A stretch of DNA of 64,000 nt from Bacillus testis (GCF_001243895.1 NZ_LN851186.1:1061353-1125352); one strand, 5' to 3'; counted from the first letter of the stretch, positions 1 to 9,521 are shown. The notes: generated by a model from the sequence alone, not told the origin. Made by a program: numbers and translations.

Positions 1-230
1 TGTTTATTTTGAGAGAAACACTCCAGTTTGTACGGAGCTAAACGGAGGTCTTCCGCTTTTCTATTTTGTCTAGCTCCGAACACCCAGCGGTTAGGGGACT
101 TCAGCCTTTTCTTCTACGATAAGTCAACATCGGTTCGTGCCTCACCGTGTTTCCTTTATCTCAAAGAGAAAGTCCTCCAGTCCCTACACCGCTAAACGGG
201 TGTTCTCCGCTTTTCTATTTTATCTGAATT
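1..230. repeat. Two tandem copies of an intergenic repeat
   Basis: Positions 39-70 and 194-224 are near-identical (core TTCTCCGCTTTTCTATTT type), and the bases before each (about 8-38 and 160-193) also align, so the stretch reads as the end of one copy followed by a full copy. Within the second copy, arms at 86-100 and 179-193 are inverted repeats (AGCGGTTAGGGGACT against AGTCCCTACACCGCT, one bulge), so the unit could fold as a long hairpin. No gene lies here. Similar short intergenic repeats are common in Bacillaceae; the family name is not known to me. Confidence 0.6.
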
Positions 231-236
231 ATTAGT

Positions 237-264
237 TTGCTGTGTTGGGATGAAACGATATAAT
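237..264 (+). promoter_or_regulatory. SigA-type promoter of yhaR
   Basis: TTGCTG at 237-242 and a perfect TATAAT at 259-264 are separated by 16 bases. They lie 45 bases before the proposed yhaR start and just after the tandem repeat. Confidence 0.55.
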
Positions 265-309
265 AAGAGTATGGACCATTTTTTGTAAGGGGAAAGGGAG
301 GAATATGTT

Positions 310-1107
310 TTGGCTGAAGTGGATTATGCTTCGAAAACTGAGACGGTTTTAGTTCATAAAAATGATCGTGTTATTACGGTGGAGCTTAACCGACCACAAT
401 CGATGAATGCTTTGGATGTTGAGATGTTAAAGGAACTTAGCCATGTGCTGCGGGATATTGCTACTGATGAAACAGTCGACATTGTCATTTTAAAAGGTTC
501 TGGGAAAGCGTTTTCATCAGGCGGCGATATTAAGATGATGCTGCAAATGGATGAGGAGAAAGAATTCTTTACGGTAATGGAGTATATTTCTGACCTGGCA
601 GTATCCCTGTATTGCATGCCAAAATTGACGATTTGTGAAATACATGGTGCTGCGGCAGGGCTTGGCCTTAGCCTTGCATTGGCAACGGACTATATGATCG
701 CCGACCGCAACAGTAAAATTGCAATGAACTTTATCGGAATCGGCTTAATCCCGGATGGGGGCGGCCATTTCTTCCTCAGCAAGCGAATTGGAGATGTCAA
801 GGCTAAAGAATTGATTTGGGAAGGCAAAGTGCTCTCTGCCGATGAAGCAAAAGAATTGGATTTGATCCACGGGGTGACTGATGATTTGGCAGAGGCTGTG
901 GGCACTAAAACGAAAGAATGGCTCCAGAGCCCGATTCAAGCCATGATTCGCACAAAAAAAATCCTGGCTGAGCGTAATCGCCCAGAATTATTGAAAATGC
1001 TCGAGCTTGAGAAGCATGGGCAATTAAAGATGCGGAAGACAGAAGACCATAAAGAAGGGGTAAAAGCCTTTCTTGAAAAAAGAAAACCGAATTTTCAAGG
1101 CAAATAA
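310..1107 (+). CDS. yhaR: Crotonase-fold (enoyl-CoA hydratase/isomerase family) protein YhaR
   Basis: 265 residues, the usual length for a single-domain crotonase. The oxyanion-hole segments are recognisable: SSGGDIKMM near residue 70 and the GAAAGLGL stretch near 113-120, so a CoA thioester is the likely ligand. Aligning by hand with classical enoyl-CoA hydratases, the two catalytic glutamates (20 residues apart) correspond to Ser121 and Phe141, so classical hydration is doubtful. The start is TTG, chosen because GGGAGG lies eight bases upstream; an overlapping ATG at 305 is in another frame. It sits beside yhaQP, as in B. subtilis. Family assignment is firm; substrate and reaction are unknown. 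Confidence 0.85.
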   Translation: MAEVDYASKTETVLVHKNDRVITVELNRPQSMNALDVEMLKELSHVLRDIATDETVDIVILKGSGKAFSSGGDIKMMLQMDEEKEFFTVMEYISDLAVSLYCMPKLTICEIHGAAAGLGLSLALATDYMIADRNSKIAMNFIGIGLIPDGGGHFFLSKRIGDVKAKELIWEGKVLSADEAKELDLIHGVTDDLAEAVGTKTKEWLQSPIQAMIRTKKILAERNRPELLKMLELEKHGQLKMRKTEDHKEGVKAFLEKRKPNFQGK

Positions 1108-1113
1108 TCCAGT

Positions 1114-1246
1114 GAAGTGCTGATCGGTGAGGGCGTTAATCCGCCTGTCAATTATTCGTTGACTTTTTCTTACTGCCGCTTGATCTCCTGCTTATGCTTT
1201 CTTGTCTTCACCTTCGTGTTGAAGTGGGAGTCTTAGCGCCAGGGAG
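1114..1246 (-). repeat. Dispersed intergenic repeat, copy 1 (reverse orientation)
   Basis: On the minus strand this reads GGAGATCAAGCGGCAGTAAG and later CCCTCACCGATCAGCACTTC, matching the copies near 14.5, 35.8, 61.1 and 63.0 kb. The plus-strand stretch GAGTCTTAGCGCCAGG at about 1229-1244 supplies the opposite inverted arm. The element fills most of the gap between yhaR and yhzD. Confidence 0.6.
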
Positions 1247-1257
1247 AACAGGATAAA

Positions 1258-1314
1258 AAAGAAGGGGCTTTCTCATTAGCCGATATAACGGCATGGAGAT
1301 GCTCCTTCTTTTTC
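1258..1314. terminator. Hairpin terminator between yhaR and yhzD
   Basis: AAGAAGGGGCTTTCTC pairs with GAGATGCTCCTTCTT and ends in a T-rich tail. The genes on either side converge, so it may serve both. The following 1315-1457 is AT-rich with nothing recognisable. Confidence 0.55.
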
Positions 1315-1457
1315 GTTAAAGATTAATTGTTGAATTTTTACAATTTAGCATTATTGACTTCATCTGAACCTAAAAATATACTAAACGTAAAGAATACAAC
1401 TTTACAACAAACAGTGAATGTGTGTGTTTATGGCAGTTGAGGGGCCTGCCAGATTTT

Positions 1458-1643
1458 TTAGCGATGGAATAAAATTAGCTTGCCTCGAGGAGAGACACAG
1501 CGGTGTGTAATATCCGCAACCTTTTTTTCGGCTAAAAGCTGTTCGCCGATTGACTTGGCATGATCATCATTTTCTGCTTGAAAAGATTCATCCAGCAGTT
1601 TTTCTCCTTTTGGGTCAAATGCAGTAAGTTTATATGTTTCCAT
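1458..1643 (-). CDS. yhzD: Small YhzD-like protein
   Basis: A 61-residue acidic/basic soluble protein with no signal peptide or membrane segment. The N-terminal YKLTAFDPKGEKLLDESF and C-terminal HRCVSPRGKLILFHR match what I recall of the Bacillus YhzD family, of unknown function. Start ATG at 1643 follows AAAGGTTG on the minus strand. It converges with yhaR and is divergent from yhaQ. Confidence 0.7.
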   Translation of the reverse strand: METYKLTAFDPKGEKLLDESFQAENDDHAKSIGEQLLAEKKVADITHRCVSPRGKLILFHR

Positions 1644-1758
1644 TTAGTTCACAACCTTTTTTATTTTCAGATTAATACTTATTTTTGCATAGTTATCCTT
1701 AATTTGTAAAGAAAGAGGCCCACTGTAGTTGGTGAAGAGAAAAAGGAGGCTGCATACG

Positions 1759-2658
1759 ATGGCCCTTGTTATTGATTCTGTTACCAAAAAATTTGGTAAT
1801 TTCACAGCTGTAGACCATATTAGCTTCACGATACCGGAGCAAGAGATATTTGGATTTTTAGGGGCAAACGGTGCCGGGAAGACAACCACGTTCCGGATGA
1901 TTCTCGGGTTGCTTGATCCGACTTCTGGAAGCGTGACTTGGAATGGAAGGCCGATTGATTATTCCGTTAGTGATACAATCGGTTATCTGCCGGAAGAAAG
2001 AGGACTTTACCCTAAGCTGAAAGTAATCGACCAAATCGTTTATTTGGCCCGTTTACGCGGCATGAAGAAGTCAGAGACGATTAAAGAATTGGATTACTGG
2101 CTGGATCGTTTTAAAGTGCCAGATTACAAGAATAAAAAAGTAGAAGAATTATCGAAAGGAAATCAGCAAAAAATTCAATTCATTACTTCTATTATCCATA
2201 AACCAAAGTTATTGATCATGGATGAGCCCTTTAGCGGACTTGATCCGGTGAATGTGGATTTATTGAAGGATGCTGTCCTGGAATTAAAAAACAAAGGCAC
2301 AACGATTGTATTTTCCAGCCACCGAATGGAACATGTCGAAGAATTATGCGAGCATTTGTGCATCATGGATAAAGGGAAACCGGTTGTCCATGGCAAATTA
2401 AAAGAAATTAAGCGGTCATTCGGCAAGAAAAATCTGATTATACATAGCGATCTAGACATGTCGTCCCTTTCCGACATACCGGGAGTAAAGAAAATGAGGA
2501 TGACAGCGGAAGGGGCCACGCTTCAGATTGCAGATGAATCTGTCGCCGAGGAGATTCAGCGCCAATTATTTGCTCGAGGGTTTGTCCGGAAATTTGAAGT
2601 GGAAGAACCGTCCTTGCACGACATATTCGTAGAGAAAGTAGGTGCTTCTCTTGAGTAA
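1759..2658 (+). CDS. yhaQ: ABC exporter ATP-binding protein YhaQ (NatA type)
   Basis: 299 residues. Walker A GANGAGKTTT (about residue 36), signature LSKGNQQK and Walker B LLIMDEPFSGLDP are intact, and a roughly 80-residue C-terminal extension is typical of NatA/BcrA-type ATPases. It should energise export through YhaP, the overlapping next gene. NatA-NatB relatives export sodium or antibiotics; the substrate here is not evident. The start ATG at 1759 was chosen over an upstream in-frame GTG because AAGGAGG at 1743-1749 is correctly spaced. Confidence 0.88.
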   Translation: MALVIDSVTKKFGNFTAVDHISFTIPEQEIFGFLGANGAGKTTTFRMILGLLDPTSGSVTWNGRPIDYSVSDTIGYLPEERGLYPKLKVIDQIVYLARLRGMKKSETIKELDYWLDRFKVPDYKNKKVEELSKGNQQKIQFITSIIHKPKLLIMDEPFSGLDPVNVDLLKDAVLELKNKGTTIVFSSHRMEHVEELCEHLCIMDKGKPVVHGKLKEIKRSFGKKNLIIHSDLDMSSLSDIPGVKKMRMTAEGATLQIADESVAEEIQRQLFARGFVRKFEVEEPSLHDIFVEKVGASLE

Positions 2659-3898
2659 AAAATTCTGGGTTGTCCTCTCCCATACATATCTCTCTAAACT
2701 TAAGACCAAAAGTTTCATAGTGACCACGGCCGTCATCCTTGTACTGTTGCTTGTGGTAAGCAATTTGCCGAAAATCATAGATTTATTCGATAAAAAAGGC
2801 GATCCGACTATAGGCGTCATCGATCACAGCGGACAGTATTACCAGCCATATGCTGATCAATTGAAGAAAGCAAATGCTAAGCTTATAACAAAAGAAGTAA
2901 AGGATGAGAAGAAGGCAAAAAAATTGCTGGATTCTGGAAAGGTAGATGGCTATTTGATCATTGAAGAGGACGCCAAAGGAATGCCCAAAGGGATCTACAA
3001 AGCAGACAGCATTTCCGATGAAACGGTTAGCAATGAACTGTCGCAACATCTTACCTCTTTGAAGAACAGGCTGTATGCCAGCCAGCTCAAGTTATCCGAC
3101 AGTAAAATTGCCGAGCTGTATGCTCCCGCTGCTTTTGAGAAGGTAGCCACGAAGCAAAGCGCCAAAACGCAGGAAGAGCTAAATCAGGCAAGAGGACTTG
3201 TCTACGTCATTCTGTTCGTCATTTATTTTGGGGTGCTCATGTACGCCGGAATGATTGCCTCTGAGGTGGCCGGGGAAAAAACATCGCGTGTCATGGAAAT
3301 ATTGATTTCTTCTATCTCTCCGGTCCAACAGATGTTTGCCAAAATCCTTGGTGTCGCGTTGCTCAGCATGACGCAGCTGCTCCTGTTTTTTGGAGTCGGG
3401 TATTTTGCCATTAAAAAGTCACTTGCAGATATGCCCGGGGATTTCTTCTCTGTATTTGGATTCGGAGATACCTCGATCAGTACGATTCTTTATGCGATTC
3501 TTTTTACCCTGCTTGGATATTTCATTTACGCGACATTGGCCGCTTTTCTTGGATCGCTTGTCAGCCGGGTGGAAGAAGTGCAATCCATGATTACGCCGAT
3601 GACATACTTGATCATCATCGCTTTCATGATGTCGATGTTCGGCCTTAGCAATCCGGAAGCGGGCTTTGTCAAAGTTGGTTCCTTTATCCCTCCGTTTACT
3701 CCTATGTTGATGTTCCTTCGTGTAGGAATGGTTGAGGTACCTTTTTTGGAAGTCGCCATCTCTGTCGTTCTTTGCTTAGCGACCATTATTGCATTGGCTG
3801 TTTTCGGTGCCAAAGTCTATAGGGGCGGCGTGCTAATGTACGGAAAAGGAGGCTCTTTAAAAAATATTAAGAGAGCTTTGGAGATGACAAAAAAATAA
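2651..3898 (+). CDS. yhaP: ABC exporter permease YhaP (NatB type)
   Basis: 415 residues from a TTG start at 2651 (AGGTG six bases before); a GTG at 2642 is the alternative. Either start overlaps the end of yhaQ, implying coupled translation. One N-terminal membrane helix (about 20-45) is followed by a roughly 140-residue extracytoplasmic domain and then a C-terminal block of about five or six helices, the ABC-2 permease plan seen in NatB. Together with YhaQ it forms a putative exporter. Confidence 0.85.
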   Translation: MSKKFWVVLSHTYLSKLKTKSFIVTTAVILVLLLVVSNLPKIIDLFDKKGDPTIGVIDHSGQYYQPYADQLKKANAKLITKEVKDEKKAKKLLDSGKVDGYLIIEEDAKGMPKGIYKADSISDETVSNELSQHLTSLKNRLYASQLKLSDSKIAELYAPAAFEKVATKQSAKTQEELNQARGLVYVILFVIYFGVLMYAGMIASEVAGEKTSRVMEILISSISPVQQMFAKILGVALLSMTQLLLFFGVGYFAIKKSLADMPGDFFSVFGFGDTSISTILYAILFTLLGYFIYATLAAFLGSLVSRVEEVQSMITPMTYLIIIAFMMSMFGLSNPEAGFVKVGSFIPPFTPMLMFLRVGMVEVPFLEVAISVVLCLATIIALAVFGAKVYRGGVLMYGKGGSLKNIKRALEMTKK

Positions 3899-3903
3899 GG
3901 ATA

Positions 3904-3936
3904 AAAGGCAAGCAGGCTAATCTGTTTGCCTTTTTG
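3904..3936 (+). terminator. Terminator after yhaP
   Basis: AGGCAAGCAG pairs with CTGTTTGCCT, followed by TTTTT. Confidence 0.7.
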
Positions 3937-4067
3937 GCGTAATTGGCAGAAAGGCCTTAAGAAGCGGGCAAGGAAATGGCTCCAGCGAAAAGAAAAACCG
4001 CTAAAAACCGCTTCTGAGGGATGCTTGCGCTTTATGGTAAGATAGACAGTATATGAGGTGATGTTAA

Positions 4068-5276
4068 GTGAAAAAAATAACCTTTATCCATGCGGCGGAC
4101 CTGCATTTGGACAGCCCTTTCGTCGGCTTGAGGCACCTTCCCCAGCCAATCATGGAACAGATGAAGGAAGCTATTTTTGTTTCATTTCAGCGGATCGTCC
4201 AGGCCGCTATCGACAGGCAGGTCGACTTCCTGTTGCTTGCCGGCGATTTGTTTGATGGAGAGAACCGTAATCTTCGGACGCAAGTAAGGCTCAGAAATGA
4301 AATGGAGCGACTGAAGGAAAATAGTATTGATGTTTATATCATCCACGGAAATCATGATCACTTAGGCGGCAGCTGGATTGATATCAGGCAGCCAGAAAAT
4401 GTCCATATATTTAAAGAACATTTCGATGTTATGACGTGGAAAAAAGAAGGGGCAACTGTCCATATATACGGATATAGCTATCCTACGCAGCATGTCAAGG
4501 ACCGGATTATCCAGCATTACAGAAAGAAAGAGGGAGCGGATTACCATATCGGCATGCTCCATGGCAACTTGCAGGGAGAAACAGAGCATGGCCAATACGC
4601 CCCATTCACGCTAGCGGAACTCCAGGAAAAGCAATTCGATTATTGGGCGTTGGGCCATATACATAAAAGGCAGGAATTACTGCAATCACCACCGGTTATT
4701 TACCCCGGCAATATTCAAGGGCGCAGCCGCAAAGAGACGGGCATGAAAGGCTGTTATTATGTGGAATTGGAAGGGCGCCAGTCGTCCTTTGAATTCATTG
4801 CAACATCGCCGATTGTCTGGGAAAGCCTTGATGTGGAATTTAAGGAAAATGAAACGTTTGACGACCTTTTTACAGCCTGTAGAGCAGCTATTCAAGAAAA
4901 AAGAGATAATCGCTATCAGGTGCTTGCGTCCATTATGGTGCATAGCGCTAATACCGCTCTCCATACTTCTTCTTATATCGAGGACTTGCTGCAGTTACTG
5001 CAGGAGGAAGAAGAAAAACAACCGCAATTTGTCTTTCCGGTACAGCTACGGGTCGAACAGGAACAAACGGCTCTTCTCCAACAGCCGGTTATGGCTTTGA
5101 TCCATCAGCATGAATGGACGCAGCAGGAAATTGACCAAGCCGTCCGGCCGATTTTCAAACATAGTCTGGGAAGAAAATACATAGACACCCTAACTTCCGA
5201 TGAGAAACGTGAATTGAAAGAGGAAGCTGAAAAACTGCTGGCACTTGAATTATCCATTGGGGGAGAAAAATCTTGA
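4068..5276 (+). CDS. yhaO: SbcD-like metallophosphoesterase YhaO
   Basis: 402 residues. Calcineurin-like phosphoesterase motifs occur in order: HAADLHLDSPF (about 9), LLLAGDLFD (about 58), IHGNHD (about 92) and LGHIHKRQ (about 195), providing the two-metal site. The family resembles SbcD/Mre11 nucleases, and the gene is coupled to the SbcC-like yhaN by a 4-base TTGA overlap, so a nuclease/ATPase complex acting on DNA ends is inferred. The start is GTG with GAGGTGA at 4055-4061. B. subtilis has this pair in addition to true SbcCD. Confidence 0.87.
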   Translation: MKKITFIHAADLHLDSPFVGLRHLPQPIMEQMKEAIFVSFQRIVQAAIDRQVDFLLLAGDLFDGENRNLRTQVRLRNEMERLKENSIDVYIIHGNHDHLGGSWIDIRQPENVHIFKEHFDVMTWKKEGATVHIYGYSYPTQHVKDRIIQHYRKKEGADYHIGMLHGNLQGETEHGQYAPFTLAELQEKQFDYWALGHIHKRQELLQSPPVIYPGNIQGRSRKETGMKGCYYVELEGRQSSFEFIATSPIVWESLDVEFKENETFDDLFTACRAAIQEKRDNRYQVLASIMVHSANTALHTSSYIEDLLQLLQEEEEKQPQFVFPVQLRVEQEQTALLQQPVMALIHQHEWTQQEIDQAVRPIFKHSLGRKYIDTLTSDEKRELKEEAEKLLALELSIGGEKS

Positions 5277-8266
5277 TTATTAAAGAAATCACTATATATG
5301 GATACGGAAAAATCCACAATAAGACTTTTTCCGATTTAAAGGAGCTTCAGGTTTTCTTTGGCGAAAACGAAGCGGGAAAATCTACATTGATGAGTTTTAT
5401 CCACAGCATTCTTTTCGGTTTTCCGTTAAAGTCCCAGTCGGAAAAAAGGTATGAACCCAAGGATTACTCGGCATATGGCGGAAGGATCACTGTGGAGAGT
5501 CGGCTTGCCGGAGAGGTTATCATCCAAAGGGTGAAAGGGAAAGCGGCAGGGGATGTATCAATCATCTACAGTGATGGAAGAAAGGGAACAGAGCAAGATT
5601 TGAAGATCCTTCTTCAGGGCATCGATAAGACGACGTTCCAGAATATTTATTCATTTGATCTGAATGGGTTAAATGGACTGAGCGAAGTCAATGAAAAAGA
5701 TATCAGCCGCTATTTGCTTTCTACAGGACTGGTCGGCAGCGACAGCCTATTGCAGACTGAACAGCGGCTCCAAAAGAGAATGGATCAATTATTCAAGCCT
5801 TCCGGGAAGCTGCCGGTGATCAATGAAGGGTTGAAAGAATTGCAGCACGCTTACGAACGCGTAGCCCAGGCTGGAAAGGAACAGGACCGCTATAAGGAAT
5901 GGCAGGAAACCCTGGCCTCTTTGGAACAAGAGCAAGTGCAAATGGAAGAGAATCTGAAAACAATCCAGCAGAGAATTATTTCAAGTTACAATTTCAAAAG
6001 TGCAGAACCGTTGCTGATTGAAGAATCGAGGATCAGTGATAAACTATCTTTATTGGGTAATATATCCTTTCCGGAAGGAGCTATGGACGAGCTAAAGTTG
6101 CTGAAGGGCGAATTATTGCCGCTTGAAACATCTTTAGAGACTGTTCAGCAGCAAATAAATAATGTCAGGCAGCAATTGGACAAGGCAGAAGTGAATGAAG
6201 AATTGCTACTAGAAGAAGAAAAAATCCGGCAGGCAATCGATCAAGCGCCCTCTATGCAAAATATGACGGAGGATATGGCGGTGCTGGACCAGAAGCTTGA
6301 AGAAAACCAAGATGAGATCCAGCAATTGCGGGATTTTATCCATACGACGCTCGGAGAAGAAGAAATTCTTCAGCTCGATACTGGTTCTTCTCTAAAGGAA
6401 AGAGTGATCAGTATCCAACAGGAGGCGGCACGATTAGATAATGACAAGCAGCATCTTGACCAAAAACAGGCAGCCGAGCAAAATCAATTGCGGACAATTG
6501 AACAACGAATTTCGTTTTTGATGGAGCAGATTCTTCCCGAGCCAGAGAGAGACCGGCTACAGACTTACACAGAAAACAGCCAAAATGAACAACAAAATGA
6601 AATAGAGCTGCAGTTCATTAACCAATCTATTGAATCATTGGAAAAGAAAGTGCAACTGGAAAAAAGAAGCGACAAACATAAGAGGAAAACAGCCAGGAAT
6701 CTGTTTATGGCTGTTTATGCCCTCTGTATCATTCTGTTGATTGTTTTTGCTGTCCAGCAAAATTGGCTTTTGGCAGCAATAGCCGTGATTGTGGCTGTAG
6801 TGGCATACTTTTTTCAACATACTATAAAGCTGCCTGCAGGTGCAGGAATGTTGGAAGAAGAATTGAGAGAGTTGTATGCAAGGAAAGAAAAATGCATGGC
6901 GAAGCAAGGAGATTCCGGGTATGCACAAGTGTACCAAGCCAAGGAATCGTTGCAGAAGGATGATGAATGGAGACAACAGCTAAATAGTGAAAAGGTCAAA
7001 CAAGCTGAGCATGAACAAGCCTTCCACAGTACCGTTGATGAATTCGAACATTGGGAGCAAGGGAAGATGAAGCTGCAAGCTGACATGCAAACCATTTTGA
7101 ATGGCTGGCGATTGCCGATTTTGCATTGCACTCCAACTCTTCTGCAATCTTTGTTTGAATCGATAAGTGCGTTAAAGCAATCCATTTACAGCAAACGGCA
7201 ATTGGACAAAAGAAAGAAAGCTGCAGAAGAAAGAATGGATGAATATTTTCAATTGCTGTCCGGATTGTGCCAAAAGCATATCGGCCGCCAGCCGGATTCA
7301 ATCACGGAAGGAGCGGTATTGCTGAAACAGACTTTGCGTCTCCTGGAGGAAAATAAAATCCAGCATCGGCAACTGGCGGATCAGTTGAAAGACTGGCAGG
7401 AAAGGCAGCAGGAGGCTTCTGCACGCCATCAGGCATTGCTTGGCCAAATGGAGCAGTTATTCCAGCAGGCTGGATGCAAAGACGAAAAGACATTTATTGA
7501 ACTGGCAAGTAAATCTGAAGAAGCAGCGTCTTTGCAGCGTCAATTAGAAACAATCACAATCCAATTAAAACCTTATGCAGATGAAATACCGATATGGAAA
7601 GAAAGCAAAGAAATCATCAATGATTATAGCATCGAATTGCTGAAGGAAGAGAAGCAACAACTAGAGCAACGGAAAAACCAATTGGTCCAAAAACTTTCAG
7701 ATGTAAGATATACGATTGCTGCATTGGAAGATGGGGGCACCTATGATGAACGTTTATTCGAATTTCAAATGAAAAAATCATCATTGAATGAAGATGCCCG
7801 TGAATGGATGAAAATTTCCTTAGCGAAAGCCATGCTGGAAAAAACGGTTGAAGAATATAAAAAGGATCGTTTTCCGCGTATCCTCGAACGTGCTGTCTCC
7901 TATACGTCTAACATTACAGGCGGAGAGTATACAGCATTGGAGTGGGATGAAGGAAGCGATTGTTTGCTTCTTCAGCGCAAAGATGGGATGATATTCGAAG
8001 CTAAAGAAGTCAGCAGGGGAACACAGGAAGCTGTTTACGTAGCCCTTCGTTTAGCTTTAGCCAGGGAATCCTATAAGCAGGATCCGCAGCCAATTATTAT
8101 AGATGACAGCTTTGTTAATTTGGACCGCCGCCGTTTGGAAAGAGTGCTGGCTATATTGAGGGATTTGAAGAAACAGCATCAGATCATTTTCTTTACTTGC
8201 CATGAATATATATTGGACTATTTCAAGCAAGACGAGGTTATTTCGTTAATTGAATCCGCTGTTTGA
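5273..8266 (+). CDS. yhaN: SbcC/Rad50-like coiled-coil ATPase YhaN
   Basis: 997 residues with an SMC-like split ATPase: Walker A GENEAGKSTL near residue 28, and a C-terminal signature region VSRGTQEAVYVALRLAL followed by Walker B IIIDDSFVNLD. Long charged coiled coils fill the middle. Two adjacent hydrophobic helices around residues 480-520 interrupt the coils, which suggests membrane attachment, a feature not found in SbcC. The TTG start overlaps the yhaO stop. Likely partner of YhaO; in vivo role not evident. Confidence 0.85.
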   Translation: MIIKEITIYGYGKIHNKTFSDLKELQVFFGENEAGKSTLMSFIHSILFGFPLKSQSEKRYEPKDYSAYGGRITVESRLAGEVIIQRVKGKAAGDVSIIYSDGRKGTEQDLKILLQGIDKTTFQNIYSFDLNGLNGLSEVNEKDISRYLLSTGLVGSDSLLQTEQRLQKRMDQLFKPSGKLPVINEGLKELQHAYERVAQAGKEQDRYKEWQETLASLEQEQVQMEENLKTIQQRIISSYNFKSAEPLLIEESRISDKLSLLGNISFPEGAMDELKLLKGELLPLETSLETVQQQINNVRQQLDKAEVNEELLLEEEKIRQAIDQAPSMQNMTEDMAVLDQKLEENQDEIQQLRDFIHTTLGEEEILQLDTGSSLKERVISIQQEAARLDNDKQHLDQKQAAEQNQLRTIEQRISFLMEQILPEPERDRLQTYTENSQNEQQNEIELQFINQSIESLEKKVQLEKRSDKHKRKTARNLFMAVYALCIILLIVFAVQQNWLLAAIAVIVAVVAYFFQHTIKLPAGAGMLEEELRELYARKEKCMAKQGDSGYAQVYQAKESLQKDDEWRQQLNSEKVKQAEHEQAFHSTVDEFEHWEQGKMKLQADMQTILNGWRLPILHCTPTLLQSLFESISALKQSIYSKRQLDKRKKAAEERMDEYFQLLSGLCQKHIGRQPDSITEGAVLLKQTLRLLEENKIQHRQLADQLKDWQERQQEASARHQALLGQMEQLFQQAGCKDEKTFIELASKSEEAASLQRQLETITIQLKPYADEIPIWKESKEIINDYSIELLKEEKQQLEQRKNQLVQKLSDVRYTIAALEDGGTYDERLFEFQMKKSSLNEDAREWMKISLAKAMLEKTVEEYKKDRFPRILERAVSYTSNITGGEYTALEWDEGSDCLLLQRKDGMIFEAKEVSRGTQEAVYVALRLALARESYKQDPQPIIIDDSFVNLDRRRLERVLAILRDLKKQHQIIFFTCHEYILDYFKQDEVISLIESAV

Positions 8267-8291
8267 AGCGGAAAGAAGGGAAGAAGAGGAC

Positions 8292-9521
8292 ATGCTACAG
8301 GATAAGACCTATTTTTATAATAATATCCCGATTCAATATGATTGCAGCGATGAAAAAAGAAAAGAAATCCTTGCTGCTTTTCCTGCCCCCGAACTGCCGA
8401 ATTCGGAAGAATCTTTTACTTTGGAGAACGAAGTGCAGGGGAATAATGTCAAGGTCACTTTGCTCTTAAATGAGTATTCAGTAGAGATGACTAAAACAAA
8501 TAAACAGTTTTTAAAAATGCGATTCAGTAATCATAACGGAGCTTATAATACAAAAATGTGGGACAACCAGGGAGAAGTGGAAACGTATGTACCGCTTCTT
8601 GAGGAGCATTCTGTATTTACAATAGAAGGGCGGGTGGAAGATTATAGAGGGTTCAAATCAATCACAGTCCATCGCATGGCGCCTGCAAAGGGGGACATCA
8701 ATCCTTTTAGTCTCCTAGCCTACACTCATCAGGATATGGAGGAGCTGACCGTCGAGCTATTTTCCTATCTCGATGAGCTGAATGCACCGTTCAAGGATAT
8801 AGCCATGGCCGCCATGAAACGTTTTTGGACGCAATTCTCTCTTCGGCCAGCCGCGAAAGGCTTTCACCATAATTACTTGGGAGGGCTTTTGAAGCACACT
8901 GTCGGATTAATGAGATTCGCCCGCTTTATCATGAAAACAGAAGAAAACCATTATCAGGCGGTGATGAAGCTGATCAGCATCGTTGAAAAAGCCCATAAGA
9001 ATGAGTTGTGGGCACAGATGCAGACAGGCAAGGCCAACACCCAGCAGCTTGTGTGGAAAGAAACCATCGACCATCTGTATCAAATGCTGTATGGCATGAT
9101 GAATTATCAGGAAAATGAACCAAATTACGATATTATTATGACCAGCATTTTATACCATGATATCGGCAAGATGCTTGAATACGACCATGCAGGCAAACAG
9201 TATGATGAGTTTTCCTTCTTATTTCCGACAGCAGAAGCGGATTTTTCATCGAGAAAAGCAACGGGCATAATCATGGATCAGTTGGGAGTCATGATTGGCC
9301 ATATCCCTTATGGTGTCCTGTTTTTCACAAAAATCATCGAAGCGGAAGGCATTGCCATCACGATGGAAGACTTGCATGCCGTATGCCATTGTATTTTGAG
9401 CCACCACGGCTTGCCGGAGTGGGGCTCTTGTATACGGAGCCCGCAGACGGTCGAAGGCTATATCGTCCATATTGTTGATTATCTGGACAGCCGTTACGAA
9501 AACACAGAACAAATTAAATAA
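8292..9521 (+). CDS. yhaM: YhaM-like 3'-5' exonuclease with enlarged HD domain
   Basis: 409 residues from ATG 8292; an upstream in-frame TTG at 8250 lacks a good ribosome binding site. The N-terminal half (about 50-135) looks like an OB nucleic-acid fold. The C-terminal half is an HD phosphohydrolase with His202, His289-Asp290 and a later HAVCHCILSHHG/DYLD segment for metals. B. subtilis YhaM is about 314 residues with the first His and the HD pair much closer. Here 87 residues separate them, and residues about 215-275 look like an insertion. Position after yhaON supports the identification; degradation of RNA/DNA 3' ends is the family activity. Confidence 0.78.
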   Translation: MLQDKTYFYNNIPIQYDCSDEKRKEILAAFPAPELPNSEESFTLENEVQGNNVKVTLLLNEYSVEMTKTNKQFLKMRFSNHNGAYNTKMWDNQGEVETYVPLLEEHSVFTIEGRVEDYRGFKSITVHRMAPAKGDINPFSLLAYTHQDMEELTVELFSYLDELNAPFKDIAMAAMKRFWTQFSLRPAAKGFHHNYLGGLLKHTVGLMRFARFIMKTEENHYQAVMKLISIVEKAHKNELWAQMQTGKANTQQLVWKETIDHLYQMLYGMMNYQENEPNYDIIMTSILYHDIGKMLEYDHAGKQYDEFSFLFPTAEADFSSRKATGIIMDQLGVMIGHIPYGVLFFTKIIEAEGIAITMEDLHAVCHCILSHHGLPEWGSCIRSPQTVEGYIVHIVDYLDSRYENTEQIK

